A DNA stretch of 64,000 bases from contig NZ_LGAA01000003.1 of NCBI RefSeq assembly GCF_001294465.1, positions 214,562 through 278,561 of the forward strand, written 5' to 3'. The position numbers and the translations under genes are program-made. Below are positions 8,790 through 17,801 of the stretch, one piece after another. The notes under the pieces are model-generated. The model did no database searches, was not told the origin of the DNA, and saw only the letters and a program-made list of their open reading frames with translations. Within the stretch, counting starts at the first letter, position 1. Each line of letters starts with the position of its first letter. The stretch comes from Moellerella wisconsensis ATCC 35017 (GTDB lineage: Bacteria > Pseudomonadota > Gammaproteobacteria > Enterobacterales > Enterobacteriaceae).

Positions 8790-9872
8790 TTAAATAATAG
8801 AGCTGAGAATAATAGCCCCTGTACTTCTCGCTGGCTCAAAACAAGAAATTACTGGTTTGGAAAGATCCATTGAATGTTCTCCCTTCGATATATAACTCAT
8901 TTGATCAACAGAAAAACCTGATATTTGGTTTTTTAATATCTCATTATGATCAGCGAAATTGTTTTGATTAATAATAGTAATATTAGATAAATTATAAACT
9001 GTCTCTTGTATTAGATGTATAAGATTTTGTTTTGCTACTTTTTCAGCATCAAGCACAGCTGAATAATTATCTTCAGAGATTTCCTCAATAAATTTAACTC
9101 GCTTTTCTAACTCAGGTAATTGGCTAATATAATCTTCAGTATCATTGTAATGTGCTAAATCGTTAGAAACACTTTGACTAAATTGCCGATATTTTTCATT
9201 ATCGCCACTTCTTTCACTATAAATTGACATCAGTGCATCACTTTTAATCAATAAACGTTGAGAACGCAACTCTGTTGTACTTACCTGCCACTCATAAAGT
9301 TTTAATTCAAAACTATTTTGCTTATTATAAATATCTTCAAATAACGTAATTATATTTTTAGGGATTTGATCAATATTCATATCAGCGAATGATATGGTTT
9401 CATTCGCTTCGATCATCATTATTTTATTAAAATAACGTTGATCAATAAAGTTTTTATGAGCAACAACATCATTTAGCTCATTATTTGTCACATTTATATT
9501 TTTCTCTAAATTAATTAGTTCCATTACTGTATATGGAGAGTTGCTCTCAGGAATTTTTGCTAATTCAGCTAATGGTATTCCTCTTTCAATATCTGCCTCC
9601 ATATATTCTCTACTATTATTCACTCCATTAATTATAGCAATATCAATTGATTTCATTAACATATCTACTAGATTAGTATTTTCATCCTCACTAGTATTCT
9701 CAAAATTATTGTTTTTTATATTATTTAATTCGTTAATTGAATCTACTAATGTTTTTTTATATTCAAAATATAAATTAGATAATATAGGAAAATTATGCTT
9801 AGCCGTAGAAATTCTAATTTGCATATCAATTTCTTGATTTATTTCATGATTAGATCTATTATTAATATCCAT
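8790..9872 (-). CDS. AT-rich orphan protein, function unknown
   Basis: I do not recognise this 360-residue protein. It is acidic, rich in Asn, Ile, Glu and Ser, and predicted mainly helical, with heptad-like stretches such as LINLEKNINVTNNELNDVV and LEKRVKFIEEIS. It has no signal peptide and no long membrane segment; the C-terminus ends STGAIILSSII. The coding DNA is far richer in A and T than its neighbours and is followed upstream by nearly 800 bases of equally AT-rich non-coding DNA. That composition points to acquired, probably H-NS-silenced DNA. A soluble helical protein with an unstructured polar N-terminus could be a secreted effector, but nothing here proves secretion. The ATG has AAGGA about 12 bases upstream, which is rather far. 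Confidence 0.65.
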   Translation of the reverse strand: MDINNRSNHEINQEIDMQIRISTAKHNFPILSNLYFEYKKTLVDSINELNNIKNNNFENTSEDENTNLVDMLMKSIDIAIINGVNNSREYMEADIERGIPLAELAKIPESNSPYTVMELINLEKNINVTNNELNDVVAHKNFIDQRYFNKIMMIEANETISFADMNIDQIPKNIITLFEDIYNKQNSFELKLYEWQVSTTELRSQRLLIKSDALMSIYSERSGDNEKYRQFSQSVSNDLAHYNDTEDYISQLPELEKRVKFIEEISEDNYSAVLDAEKVAKQNLIHLIQETVYNLSNITIINQNNFADHNEILKNQISGFSVDQMSYISKGEHSMDLSKPVISCFEPARSTGAIILSSII

Positions 9873-10487
9873 ATTTATTATATATCCTTCTATAGTTAAA
9901 TTTAATGAATAAGAAAAATTGGCAGGAATAAAAAGGGTAATATATAATTAAACTGAAATTATAGTAAAATGGAAACTAAATAGATATAAATTAAATTCAT
10001 AATCTATATTAAATAATAACTTACATTATAATTATAAAAAAGTAACATTATTAGTATTGCTTTAAAATAAAATTGCAAATCAATAAATAGTAGATATTTA
10101 AAATAAACAATATATTAAGTGTTATATTGACATATATATAATAAAAATCACACTATCAACACTCTTATTACCACAATAACTTATATTATTAATTAAATGA
10201 TCAACACCATAAGTATTTATTGCATCACTACTAAGAGTAAACTCATCATCCAAAATATTTGATTACATTTTATAAAGACTTATCCTTATTATCTCGTTTA
10301 TAGATTTTTGACATAATACCATGATATAAAATTTCTATTATTAGATAGTCCATTACCTAAAATATCTCCGGTTTGTATACACCATTACTATAAGTTAGTT
10401 TAATAAGTTAATTATTATTTAATCACTTTTATTATTTATATTAATTTATTAGTAATTTTCTAATAATAACTTACTCCTCATATAATA

Positions 10488-10530
10488 CCCATTTACTTCT
10501 TCGATAATCCCCATTTACTCCTTTCAATAA
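10488..10530. repeat. Imperfect 22-base tandem repeat
   Basis: CCCATTTACTTCTTCGATAA (from 10488) is followed at a 22-base period by CCCATTTACTCCTTTCAATA (from 10510). The copies differ at a few positions. The second copy runs into the perfect inverted repeat ACTCCTT/AAGGAGT. Confidence 0.5.
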
Positions 10531-10593
10531 GGAGTTTGAACATTACTAGAGAATTAAAAATAAAACAATAAGCTTTAGCTGTAAATAGGCTGA

Positions 10594-10623
10594 ATAAAAA
10601 GCCCACCTCTAAATAAGAGGTGG
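10594..10623 (-). terminator. Terminator of the 2OG oxygenase gene
   Basis: On the minus strand CCACCTCT (10623-10616) pairs with AGAGGTGG (10610-10603) around a 5-base loop and is followed by GCTTTTTATT. It lies about 40 bases after the stop codon. Confidence 0.85.
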
Positions 10624-10661
10624 TAATAGGCTGATTAATCTATCTTGTTATAAATGAAAAA

Positions 10662-11246
10662 TTAAAATACTTTTTGACTGAGGAACCAGCCCGCAATACT
10701 ACAACGTTCTGTCTTTGTTGGCAGAACTTCATGAGGGAAATCTTCTGACATAAATATCACTAATCGACCACCAATAGGATCGACGGTAGCTAATTGCTGA
10801 TCATCATTATTGAACATGGCTAACTCACCACCATCACCCGACTGCCAAAATTCATTTAGATACAGTACAGTAGTTACTTTGCGTAGCCCTTTACCTTGAA
10901 AATTATCACAGTGTTTTTTATAAAATGTCCCCTGTGGATAACGGCAATAATGCGTTTCGAAATCACGTAAACCGAGATATAACTGCCGATTGATGAGTTG
11001 CCTTAATTCTTCCATTTTATCCATATAAAGAGCTATTGGTTCACCCATCTCAGGCTCCAGCCAAAGAGTTTGATCACCACGGATATTTTTATTCTCTTGT
11101 AACTTCTCACCATTACCAATACGCGCATCAGTAAGCTGCTGCGGAATAGCCAGCTTGATTTCCTGCACTTGTTTCAGACTCAAAAAATCGTCCCAGATAT
11201 ACCAGCCCTGAGTCGCTAAAGCATCAATTAGATGTTCAGATTTCAT
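10662..11246 (-). CDS. 2OG-Fe(II) prolyl-hydroxylase-like oxygenase
   Basis: The 194-residue protein is a cytosolic 2-oxoglutarate/Fe(II) dioxygenase of the prolyl 4-hydroxylase (P4Hc) group. The iron facial triad is His112 and Asp114 in YKKHCDNF plus His172 in FPHEVLPT; Arg181 should bind the 2OG carboxylate. RKVTTVLYLNEFW and SGDGGEL are typical of the family. It resembles Pseudomonas PPHD, which hydroxylates a proline of EF-Tu, so EF-Tu is a plausible substrate here. This is inference, as no substrate can be read from sequence. The gene stands alone, with its own terminator, between the AT-rich DNA and uvrD. It is not part of the usual uvrD neighbourhood in E. coli. Confidence 0.88.
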   Translation of the reverse strand: MKSEHLIDALATQGWYIWDDFLSLKQVQEIKLAIPQQLTDARIGNGEKLQENKNIRGDQTLWLEPEMGEPIALYMDKMEELRQLINRQLYLGLRDFETHYCRYPQGTFYKKHCDNFQGKGLRKVTTVLYLNEFWQSGDGGELAMFNNDDQQLATVDPIGGRLVIFMSEDFPHEVLPTKTERCSIAGWFLSQKVF

Positions 11247-11636
11247 GACAATTTAATCATCAGTTAAACGGAGTGATTTTATACTTCACAAACTGGAAAA
11301 TATAAAATTAAAAACTTAAATCGCAAAGATTAAAATAGCATATCAAGAATAAAGTTAAATCATAGGTCGGATTATAGGCATAGCTTAAGCTAAGAAATTA
11401 TCAGCTAAAAATAGGTCAGTGAAATAAGAACAATATTAAATAGATAGCCTCAAAAAAAGCGTGAATAGAGCAGAGTGATAGATAAGATTCAACGAGGATT
11501 AATAAATATATTGAAAAAATTAATCTTGTTGTAAAGAAAAAATACAGGGATGCCACGGCGATAATACTCCTACCACCGCGGCATAATGCAGCGTATACAA
11601 AAAAGAATAAATATATCTAACCGATAAGAGAACGGT
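11247..11636. other. Intergenic region between uvrD and the oxygenase gene
   Basis: No gene is supported. The region must hold the oxygenase promoter and the end of the uvrD transcript. A 5-bp AACCG/CGGTT hairpin (11619-11637) overlaps the last base of the uvrD stop codon and has a T-rich stretch some bases further on, so it is only a weak terminator candidate. Confidence 0.5.
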
Positions 11637-13799
11637 TTAAACGATTTCTAATCTCGCATAAGCCGCCACCAGCCATTTGATCCCTTGTCCTTGAAAAGCA
11701 ACTTGCAATCGGCAATGCTCACCGCTGCCTTCCAAATTAATAATTGTCCCCTCACCAAATTTAGCGTGCATAACGCGTTGCCCTAGCGCATATCCACTAT
11801 CATTGCTGCTAATTGGTGTCCCTAAACGCTGATGATTTACAGGGCGTGAAACCGTAGCGCGTAGACGGACTTCCTCTATACAGGCTTCAGGCAATTCGCC
11901 AATAAAACGAGAAGGACGGTGATACACTTCTTTGCCATATAAGCGTCGACTTTCAGCATAGGTGATCGTCAATTTTTCCATTGCGCGAGTAATTCCAACA
12001 TAAGCCAAACGACGTTCTTCTTCTAAGCGGCCACTTTCATCCAATGACATTTGGCTGGGGAACATTCCTTCTTCAACACCGACCATAAAGACCACCGGAA
12101 ATTCAAGACCTTTAGCAGAGTGTAATGTCATTAACTGAACAGCATCTTGATTAGCATCTGCTTGGCTCTCGCCTGATTCTAATGCTGCATGGGATAAAAA
12201 GGCCTGTAATGGCATTAAATCTTGATCTTCATCTTGATAGCTGAAATCACGTGTTGCATTAACTAATTCTTCTAAGTTTTCAATACGAGCTTGAGCTTTC
12301 TCGCCTTTTTCTTGCTCATACATCGCGCGTAGCCCAGAATCGTTAATAACTCGATCTGCTTGTCCGTGCAGAGGCAGTTCTTGCGTTTCTGTAGCTAAGG
12401 CATCAATTAACTCAAGGAAACGTTCAATGGCTGCAGCGGCTCGGCCACCAAGTACTTGTTCCCTAATTAAATATTCGCAACTTTCCCATAATGTTAATTT
12501 TTGCGCTCTAGCTGTTTGTCGAACCGTATCTAATGTACGCTCACCAATTCCACGCGTTGGTGTATTAACAACACGCTCAAACGAAGCATCATCATTACGA
12601 TTAGCGATTAAGCGTAAATAAGAGAGTGCATCTTTAATTTCTTGACGCTCAAAGAAACGTTGGCCGCCATAAATTCGGTACGCCATGGCCCCTTGGATTA
12701 AGGCTTCTTCCAATACCCGTGACTGAGCATTACTGCGGTATAAAATCGCGCAATCACGCAATGCTCCACCATTTTCATGCCACTGGCGGATTCGGCTCAC
12801 GACATAACGCGATTCGTCTAATTCATTAAAAGCGCAGTAGAGAGAAATCGGCTCGCCATCGCCGCCTTCGGTCCATAAATTTTTACCTAATCGATCGCTA
12901 TTATTCGCAATCAAAGTATTAGCGGCTTTCAAAATATTATTGGTTGAACGATAGTTCTGTTCAAGGCGGATAGTCTCCGCTCCCGGAAAGTCTTTCAAAA
13001 AACGCTGAATATTTTCAACTTGCGCTCCACGCCAACCATAAATAGATTGATCGTCATCCCCCACTATCATTACTTTACCTGTATCACCCGCCAATACTCT
13101 AATCCAAGCATATTGAATACTGTTAGTATCTTGAAACTCATCAACCAAAATATTGGTAAAGCGTTCACGGTAATGATTAAGAATATGTGGTTTATTCAGC
13201 CATAATTCGTGGGCACGTAATAATAATTCAGCGAAATCAACTAACCCAGCACGATCACAAGCTTCTTGATAGGCTTGATAAACTTTAAGCCATGTTGATT
13301 CGACTGGGTTTCCATAGCTTTCGATATGCTGCGGGCGCAGACCTTCATCTTTTTTTCCATTGATGTACCACATACCCTGACGTGGCGGCCATTGTTTCTC
13401 GTCGAGATTCATCGCTTTAAGCAATCGACGGATCAATCGATATTGATCATCGCTATCGAGAATTTGAAAATCTTGGGGTAATCCGGCATCCATATAATGC
13501 TGGCGCAATAAACGGTGGGCAAGACCATGAAACGTCCCAATCCACATACCACCTTCGCTACTGCCTATCAATTGATTAATACGGTGACGCATTTCTGCGG
13601 CTGCTTTATTGGTGAACGTCACCGCCATGATTGAGAACGGCGAAGCATGCTCTACTGACATCAGCCAAGCAATACGGTGTACCAAAACACGGGTTTTACC
13701 ACTGCCCGCCCCCGCCAATACTAGGAGGTTAGTTCGTGCTGCAGCCACTGCATCACGCTGTTTATCATTGAGGCCTTCGAGCAGATTAGAGACGTCCAT
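11637..13799 (-). CDS. uvrD: DNA helicase II UvrD
   Basis: UvrD is a superfamily 1A 3'-5' helicase that removes UvrBC with the excised strand in nucleotide excision repair and unwinds the nicked strand in mismatch repair. The 720-residue protein matches E. coli UvrD end to end. The Walker A motif is AGAGSGKTR near residue 30. [40 protein letters not shown] and VGITRAM mark the remaining SF1 motifs. The C-terminal KFGEGTIINLEGSG Tudor-like segment that contacts RNA polymerase is present. I choose ATG at 13799 (MDVSNLL) because it matches the family; the frame stays open 12 codons further upstream. A LexA-like box lies upstream at 13835-13850. Confidence 0.97.
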   Translation of the reverse strand: MDVSNLLEGLNDKQRDAVAAARTNLLVLAGAGSGKTRVLVHRIAWLMSVEHASPFSIMAVTFTNKAAAEMRHRINQLIGSSEGGMWIGTFHGLAHRLLRQHYMDAGLPQDFQILDSDDQYRLIRRLLKAMNLDEKQWPPRQGMWYINGKKDEGLRPQHIESYGNPVESTWLKVYQAYQEACDRAGLVDFAELLLRAHELWLNKPHILNHYRERFTNILVDEFQDTNSIQYAWIRVLAGDTGKVMIVGDDDQSIYGWRGAQVENIQRFLKDFPGAETIRLEQNYRSTNNILKAANTLIANNSDRLGKNLWTEGGDGEPISLYCAFNELDESRYVVSRIRQWHENGGALRDCAILYRSNAQSRVLEEALIQGAMAYRIYGGQRFFERQEIKDALSYLRLIANRNDDASFERVVNTPTRGIGERTLDTVRQTARAQKLTLWESCEYLIREQVLGGRAAAAIERFLELIDALATETQELPLHGQADRVINDSGLRAMYEQEKGEKAQARIENLEELVNATRDFSYQDEDQDLMPLQAFLSHAALESGESQADANQDAVQLMTLHSAKGLEFPVVFMVGVEEGMFPSQMSLDESGRLEEERRLAYVGITRAMEKLTITYAESRRLYGKEVYHRPSRFIGELPEACIEEVRLRATVSRPVNHQRLGTPISSNDSGYALGQRVMHAKFGEGTIINLEGSGEHCRLQVAFQGQGIKWLVAAYARLEIV

Positions 13800-13822
13800 A
13801 ATTACCATCAAAGCAGTACAGC

Positions 13823-13850
13823 AGTATAAAACCACTGTGGATTTATCCAG
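13823..13850 (-). promoter_or_regulatory. LexA-like SOS box and promoter of uvrD
   Basis: On the minus strand CTGGATAAATCCACAG (13850-13835) fits CTGT-N8-ACAG with one mismatch. A TATACT -10 element lies at 13828-13823 and the -35 position would fall inside the box. E. coli uvrD is SOS-controlled through a similarly placed box, so repression by LexA is likely. The match is not perfect and binding is inferred. Confidence 0.65.
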
Positions 13851-13859
13851 AGAAAAGAA

Positions 13860-14576
13860 TTATAACAGCGTCAGCAGAGAAGCCAAATTTGAAATTTCAA
13901 TATGCGGAACTAACCGGCTCTCTTTTTCTGCCATTAACGTTTTATTGTCCATATTTATCCAGCACGCTTGCATACCGCTGCGGATAGCACCTTCGATATC
14001 GGTCTGTAAATTATCCCCTATATGCAAAATATTGTTGGCAGGAATATTTAATTTATCTGCGGCAGAGCAATACATATCACAATATGGCTTAGAGCGACCA
14101 TCTGGGCCGGCTTTCAGAACAAACTGAAAATAATCATTTAAACCGCAAGCGGCAGGTTCTGCATTACCGTTAGTTATCGCCACTAAAGGAAGTTTTTCTG
14201 CTAATGCCGCTAATGTGGTATGCGTCGATTCCGGCACATTAATCTGATTACGCCAATAAGCAAAGTGAGCCATGATGTCATCCGCGCCTTGAATTGCCTG
14301 TTCTCGAGAATAACCGTAATGACACAGCATCATTTTTGCGGCTTGCCAACGCCATTCCGTCACATCATGATAAATATTGGCGTCTTGTTCGAGTAAGATC
14401 TGTCGATACGCATCGAGATCGTCATGATTAAATTGAGCAAAACGTAGATCAAATTCACGAATAAATTGCAGAACTTGCCGCTCAGTTTTTTCAATCACGG
14501 GATGGTTATCATACAAGGTATCATCCAGATCAAACGTCATCGCTTTGATGGGGGCCAATGGTCGATAAAAATGCAT
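13860..14576 (-). CDS. yigB: YigB, HAD phosphatase acting on FMN and a riboflavin intermediate
   Basis: The 238-residue protein is a haloacid-dehalogenase phosphatase with motif I FDLDDTLYD (nucleophile Asp16, acid Asp18), motif II in VAITNGNAE, Lys in the RSKPYCDMY loop, and motif IV HIGDNLQTDIEGA. E. coli YigB, the same length, dephosphorylates FMN and the riboflavin precursor 5-amino-6-(5-phosphoribitylamino)uracil. Its start codon overlaps the xerC stop as TAATG, so it is translated with xerC from the dapF-yigA-xerC-yigB transcript. Confidence 0.93.
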   Translation of the reverse strand: MHFYRPLAPIKAMTFDLDDTLYDNHPVIEKTERQVLQFIREFDLRFAQFNHDDLDAYRQILLEQDANIYHDVTEWRWQAAKMMLCHYGYSREQAIQGADDIMAHFAYWRNQINVPESTHTTLAALAEKLPLVAITNGNAEPAACGLNDYFQFVLKAGPDGRSKPYCDMYCSAADKLNIPANNILHIGDNLQTDIEGAIRSGMQACWINMDNKTLMAEKESRLVPHIEISNLASLLTLL

Positions 14577-15493
14577 TAAGATTTCTCCCTCTTTGCTCTG
14601 GGGTGGGCGACATCATAGACATTGGCTAAATGTTGGAAATCAAGATGGGTATAAATCTGAGTTGTTGACAGATTTGCATGTCCCAATAATTCCTGCACAC
14701 CCCGTAAGTTGCCACTCGATTCCAAAATGTGGGTCGCAAATGAGTGACGAAGTTTATGGGGATTAATATGGCTATTTATACCCTGCTTAATACCCCATAA
14801 TGCAAAACGTTTTTGTACATTTCGCGCTGACATTCGTCGCCCACTCTGCGTAGAGACAAATATCGCATCATCTTCTGGCTCATATAATTCTCGCATTTCA
14901 AGCCACTGCGTTAACCAGTTAACCGCCGTCCGCCCCAAAGGAACTTTGCGCTCTTTGCTGCCTTTCCCCATCACTCGGACGTCCCCCGTTGAAAGTGAAA
15001 CATGCGAGATGTCTAAACCAACCAGTTCAGAGAGACGGAGTCCCGCACCATACATAACTTCCAGCATCGTGCGATCTCTAACCGATAAGGGATCGCCTTG
15101 ATCAATATTGAGTAACTGAGCGATTTCATCAACATCCATATTTTTCGGTAACGATTTTTTTGCTTTTGGAGCCCGTACCGCTTTTACTGGATTCGCGGTT
15201 AATTCGCCTTGCTGTACCATCCAATCACAAAAACTGCGCAATGCAGACAAACGCAATGCCATGCTGGCAGATTGTAATCCTGCTCGTCGACTTTTCGCCG
15301 CAATATTACGTACGATCGGGGTATCCATTTTTGCCCAATCGTCAATTTTCATCTCCACCAGCATTTGGATTACCGTTGCCAATTGACGGCGATAATTAGT
15401 AATCGTGACCGCACTTAAACGTCGTTCAACTCGCAAATATTGTAAGTATATCTCTGTTTTTTCTGCTAATTGTTCATGTAGTTGGCTACTCAT
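14576..15493 (-). CDS. xerC: Tyrosine recombinase XerC
   Basis: XerC acts with XerD at dif to resolve chromosome dimers. The 305-residue protein has the N-terminal SAM-like core-binding domain and a C-terminal catalytic domain. The residues are Arg153 in GLRLSEL, Lys177 in MGKGSKE, His246 and Arg249 in PHKLRHS, His272 in LLGHAN, and nucleophile Tyr281 in [10 protein letters not shown] choose ATG at 15493 because it overlaps the yigA stop as ATGA, a usual coupling arrangement. An upstream in-frame ATG at 15508 would add five residues but has no ribosome site. Confidence 0.95.
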   Translation of the reverse strand: MSSQLHEQLAEKTEIYLQYLRVERRLSAVTITNYRRQLATVIQMLVEMKIDDWAKMDTPIVRNIAAKSRRAGLQSASMALRLSALRSFCDWMVQQGELTANPVKAVRAPKAKKSLPKNMDVDEIAQLLNIDQGDPLSVRDRTMLEVMYGAGLRLSELVGLDISHVSLSTGDVRVMGKGSKERKVPLGRTAVNWLTQWLEMRELYEPEDDAIFVSTQSGRRMSARNVQKRFALWGIKQGINSHINPHKLRHSFATHILESSGNLRGVQELLGHANLSTTQIYTHLDFQHLANVYDVAHPRAKREKS

Positions 15494-16194
15494 AATCGAG
15501 AGATCCATTTCGACAATAAACGCGGCAGTAATTGTGCCAGCTTTTCCAACATCACCGTACCCATTCCTGCCTGATAGTGTTGTCTATCTCGGCTCGTAAA
15601 AATAAGTACGCCTAACTCACCACAAGGGCCCAGTAATGAAATAGACACTGAACCTACATGCATGGTCTTTGGCAGTAGTAACAGTAATTCCGAGCCGTTT
15701 AAACTGCCTAAATACGTTTTCTGCTCACCAAACCGTTGCAGGCGAATAGCGTCAAATTGAGGTCGATGAAGAACCAAATCTTGGGCATCAAGCGGCGCAG
15801 ATAAATTCCACCGATCACTAAATAGTCGTATCGATGCACTAGATAAACCTAAATATTTCGCCCAACGGTTTAATCGATTTAACATTTCACTCAAACTACC
15901 GGCTGTTGCTAACTCGATGATTAGCGCTAATAGTTGATCAAATAACTGCTGGTTTTCTCTCGCTTGCTCGACGATAAACAGAATATCTTGCTCTAGCTGC
16001 TGCAGTTGAATACGCTGTCGATTCATAATCCATTCAGGTAATGAAACTGCGCCAATCACCGGATGCGGTACCTTCATTTGTTCAACTTGCAGGGCATTTC
16101 GGAGAAAAAACTCCGGATGGTTTTGTAAATACTCCGCTACCGTCTGATCATTAAGATCAGCGGACACGCTGAGCTTTACATCTATTTTATCCAT
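15490..16194 (-). CDS. yigA: YigA, DUF484 family protein
   Basis: The 234-residue protein matches E. coli YigA (235 residues), a GAF-like DUF484 protein of unknown function always found between dapF and xerC. It begins with the typical [16 protein letters not shown] block, followed by a helical stretch ([18 protein letters not shown]) and a GAF-type beta core. AAGAGG lies 6 bases before ATG 16194 but only 3 before ATG 16197, so 16194 is the better start. The frame is open for several more codons upstream. The end overlaps xerC by ATGA. Confidence 0.9.
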   Translation of the reverse strand: MDKIDVKLSVSADLNDQTVAEYLQNHPEFFLRNALQVEQMKVPHPVIGAVSLPEWIMNRQRIQLQQLEQDILFIVEQARENQQLFDQLLALIIELATAGSLSEMLNRLNRWAKYLGLSSASIRLFSDRWNLSAPLDAQDLVLHRPQFDAIRLQRFGEQKTYLGSLNGSELLLLLPKTMHVGSVSISLLGPCGELGVLIFTSRDRQHYQAGMGTVMLEKLAQLLPRLLSKWISRL

Positions 16195-16265
16195 CATCGA
16201 CCTCTTATTAACGCGCAAACGCCAAATAAGCTAGCAACATCAACGTTAGAACGCGATTATTGGGC

Positions 16266-17090
16266 TTAAATTTGTATAACACCATCATATACATGAGTCG
16301 CGGGCCCTGTCATAAACAATGGTGTCCCCGGCCCTTCCCAACGAATTTCTAGTGATCCACCGGGTAAATCGACCTGTACATTATCGCTGAGCAGCCCCTG
16401 CTGAATACCAATCGCGACAGCCGCACATGCACCACTGCCGCATGCTTGGGTTTCTCCGGCACCTCGCTCATAAACTCGTAGACGAATATGGCTCGGATTA
16501 ATCACTTCCATAAAACCAATATTTGCTCTTTCAGGGAAGCGCTCATGGCTTTCAAGCGCTGGACCGATTATTTCAACTTCGGCGGTAGTAATACTTTCAA
16601 CTTGCACTACACAATGTGGATTACCCATCGATACAACACCACATAATACGGTTCTTTCTTCTGCTCGAATAATATAGGTTTTTTCTACCTTTACCGCGCG
16701 AAATGGTACTTTTTGGGGTTCAAATTCGGGTTCCCCCATATTGACACAAACATTATCGTTATCAGTAATATTGAGGATCATACGCCCTGACTGGGTACTA
16801 ACTTTAATTTGACGCTTATTAGTCAAACCTTTTAAGCGAACAAAGCGAGCAAAACAGCGTGCACCATTTCCACACTGTGCGACCTCACTGCCATCCGCAT
16901 TAAAAATACGGTAATGAAAATCAAGTTCAGGATCGTAAGGCGCTTCGACCAATAGTAATTGATCAAAACCAATACCTGTATGTCTGTCGGCTAAACGACA
17001 AATTAACTCTGGTGAAAAATAAACGTTTTGAGTGACGCCATCGACCACCATAAAATCATTACCTAAACCATGCATTTTGGAAAAGTGCAT
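16266..17090 (-). CDS. dapF: Diaminopimelate epimerase
   Basis: DapF converts LL- to meso-diaminopimelate for lysine and peptidoglycan synthesis, with two cysteines acting as base and acid. Both are present: Cys73 in AQCGNGARC and Cys217 in QACGSGACA. The 274-residue length equals the E. coli enzyme. It is cytosolic and PLP-independent. It lies between lptM and yigA on the minus strand, in the conserved lptM-dapF-yigA-xerC-yigB order. The window gives no sign of separate regulation. Confidence 0.97.
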   Translation of the reverse strand: MHFSKMHGLGNDFMVVDGVTQNVYFSPELICRLADRHTGIGFDQLLLVEAPYDPELDFHYRIFNADGSEVAQCGNGARCFARFVRLKGLTNKRQIKVSTQSGRMILNITDNDNVCVNMGEPEFEPQKVPFRAVKVEKTYIIRAEERTVLCGVVSMGNPHCVVQVESITTAEVEIIGPALESHERFPERANIGFMEVINPSHIRLRVYERGAGETQACGSGACAAVAIGIQQGLLSDNVQVDLPGGSLEIRWEGPGTPLFMTGPATHVYDGVIQI

Positions 17091-17126
17091 ATTATATCGC
17101 TCCGTAGAAACAACGCATTGTTTGGA

Positions 17127-17303
17127 CTAATTTTTTATATTGCTATCGTCTGATAGGCTTTGAGACGACGTTGTCTGTGAGCTATCGGTAGCATGGGTCG
17201 TTTCTAACGATTCAGGCGGAGAATAAAGCGGCCCTTTTAAACCACAACCAGAGAGAGAAAGTACTGCCATAAGAGCTAAAAATCCGCACAATTGTTTTTT
17301 CAT
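17127..17303 (-). CDS. lptM: LPS-assembly lipoprotein LptM (YifL)
   Basis: This 58-residue lipoprotein starts at ATG 17303, giving MKKQLCGFLALMAV. The signal peptide ends in the lipobox LSGC with Cys20 as the lipidated residue, followed by the conserved GLKGPLYSPP block. The rest is a Ser/Thr-rich tail. In E. coli LptM binds the LptDE translocon and helps its oxidative maturation. AGG lies 9 bases before the start. It is directly upstream of dapF and divergent from cyaY. The frame is open further upstream but the lipoprotein start is clear. Confidence 0.92.
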   Translation of the reverse strand: MKKQLCGFLALMAVLSLSGCGLKGPLYSPPESLETTHATDSSQTTSSQSLSDDSNIKN

Positions 17304-17384
17304 TGTCTTTTTGCCTGTAATACTTGCATCATTATCCCCTATAATCGCTACCATGCGGACGAAAAGCAAATAGGAATTTAACTG

Positions 17385-17708
17385 ATGAACGATACTGAAT
17401 TCCATCAATTGGCCGACCAGTTGATGCAACAACTCGAAGAGCAGCTCGATAATTACCTGGGTGATGCGGATATTGACTGTGAAACTAATGGCGGTGTAAT
17501 GACACTCAGCTTTGAAGATGGCAGCAAAATTATTATTAATCGCCAAGAACCATTCCATCAAATTTGGCTAGCAACTCGTCAAGGCGGCTATCATTTTAAT
17601 TATCAACGGCAACAGTGGATATGTGATCGTTCAGCAGGAAATTTTTTAGATATGCTTTCTGAGGCGGTAAGTGCTCAATGTGGCGAGAAATTCACATTTA
17701 ATCACTAA
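17385..17708 (+). CDS. cyaY: Frataxin homologue CyaY
   Basis: CyaY is an iron-binding protein that modulates the IscS/IscU iron-sulphur cluster machinery. The 107-residue sequence has an acidic first helix ([20 protein letters not shown]) and then the beta-sheet with [20 protein letters not shown] and [13 protein letters not shown], the family signature. It is divergent from lptM and convergent with cyaA, as in E. coli. Confidence 0.96.
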   Translation: MNDTEFHQLADQLMQQLEEQLDNYLGDADIDCETNGGVMTLSFEDGSKIIINRQEPFHQIWLATRQGGYHFNYQRQQWICDRSAGNFLDMLSEAVSAQCGEKFTFNH

Positions 17709-17719
17709 TTCTAGTTTTA

Positions 17720-17761
17720 CACATTCAGGAAGACATAATCATCCTCCTGAATGTGTTTATT
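17720..17761 (+). terminator. Terminator after cyaY
   Basis: CACATTCAGGA (17720-17730) pairs perfectly with TCCTGAATGTG (17745-17755) and is followed by TTTATTT. It lies between the convergent cyaY and cyaA genes. Confidence 0.8.
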
Positions 17762-17801
17762 TAATCGCGGTTATTCTTTAAATTAAATAATGACTTTGAT
17801 A

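Larger units (their letters stand above)
9873..10661. other. Very AT-rich intergenic DNA
   Basis: No gene is supported in this stretch. It is almost entirely A and T up to about 10470. It holds a 22-base tandem repeat (10488-10530) and a small perfect hairpin ACTCCTT/AAGGAGT (10517-10535). Near the right end is the terminator of the oxygenase gene. It probably contains the promoter of the orphan gene to its left. Confidence 0.55.
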
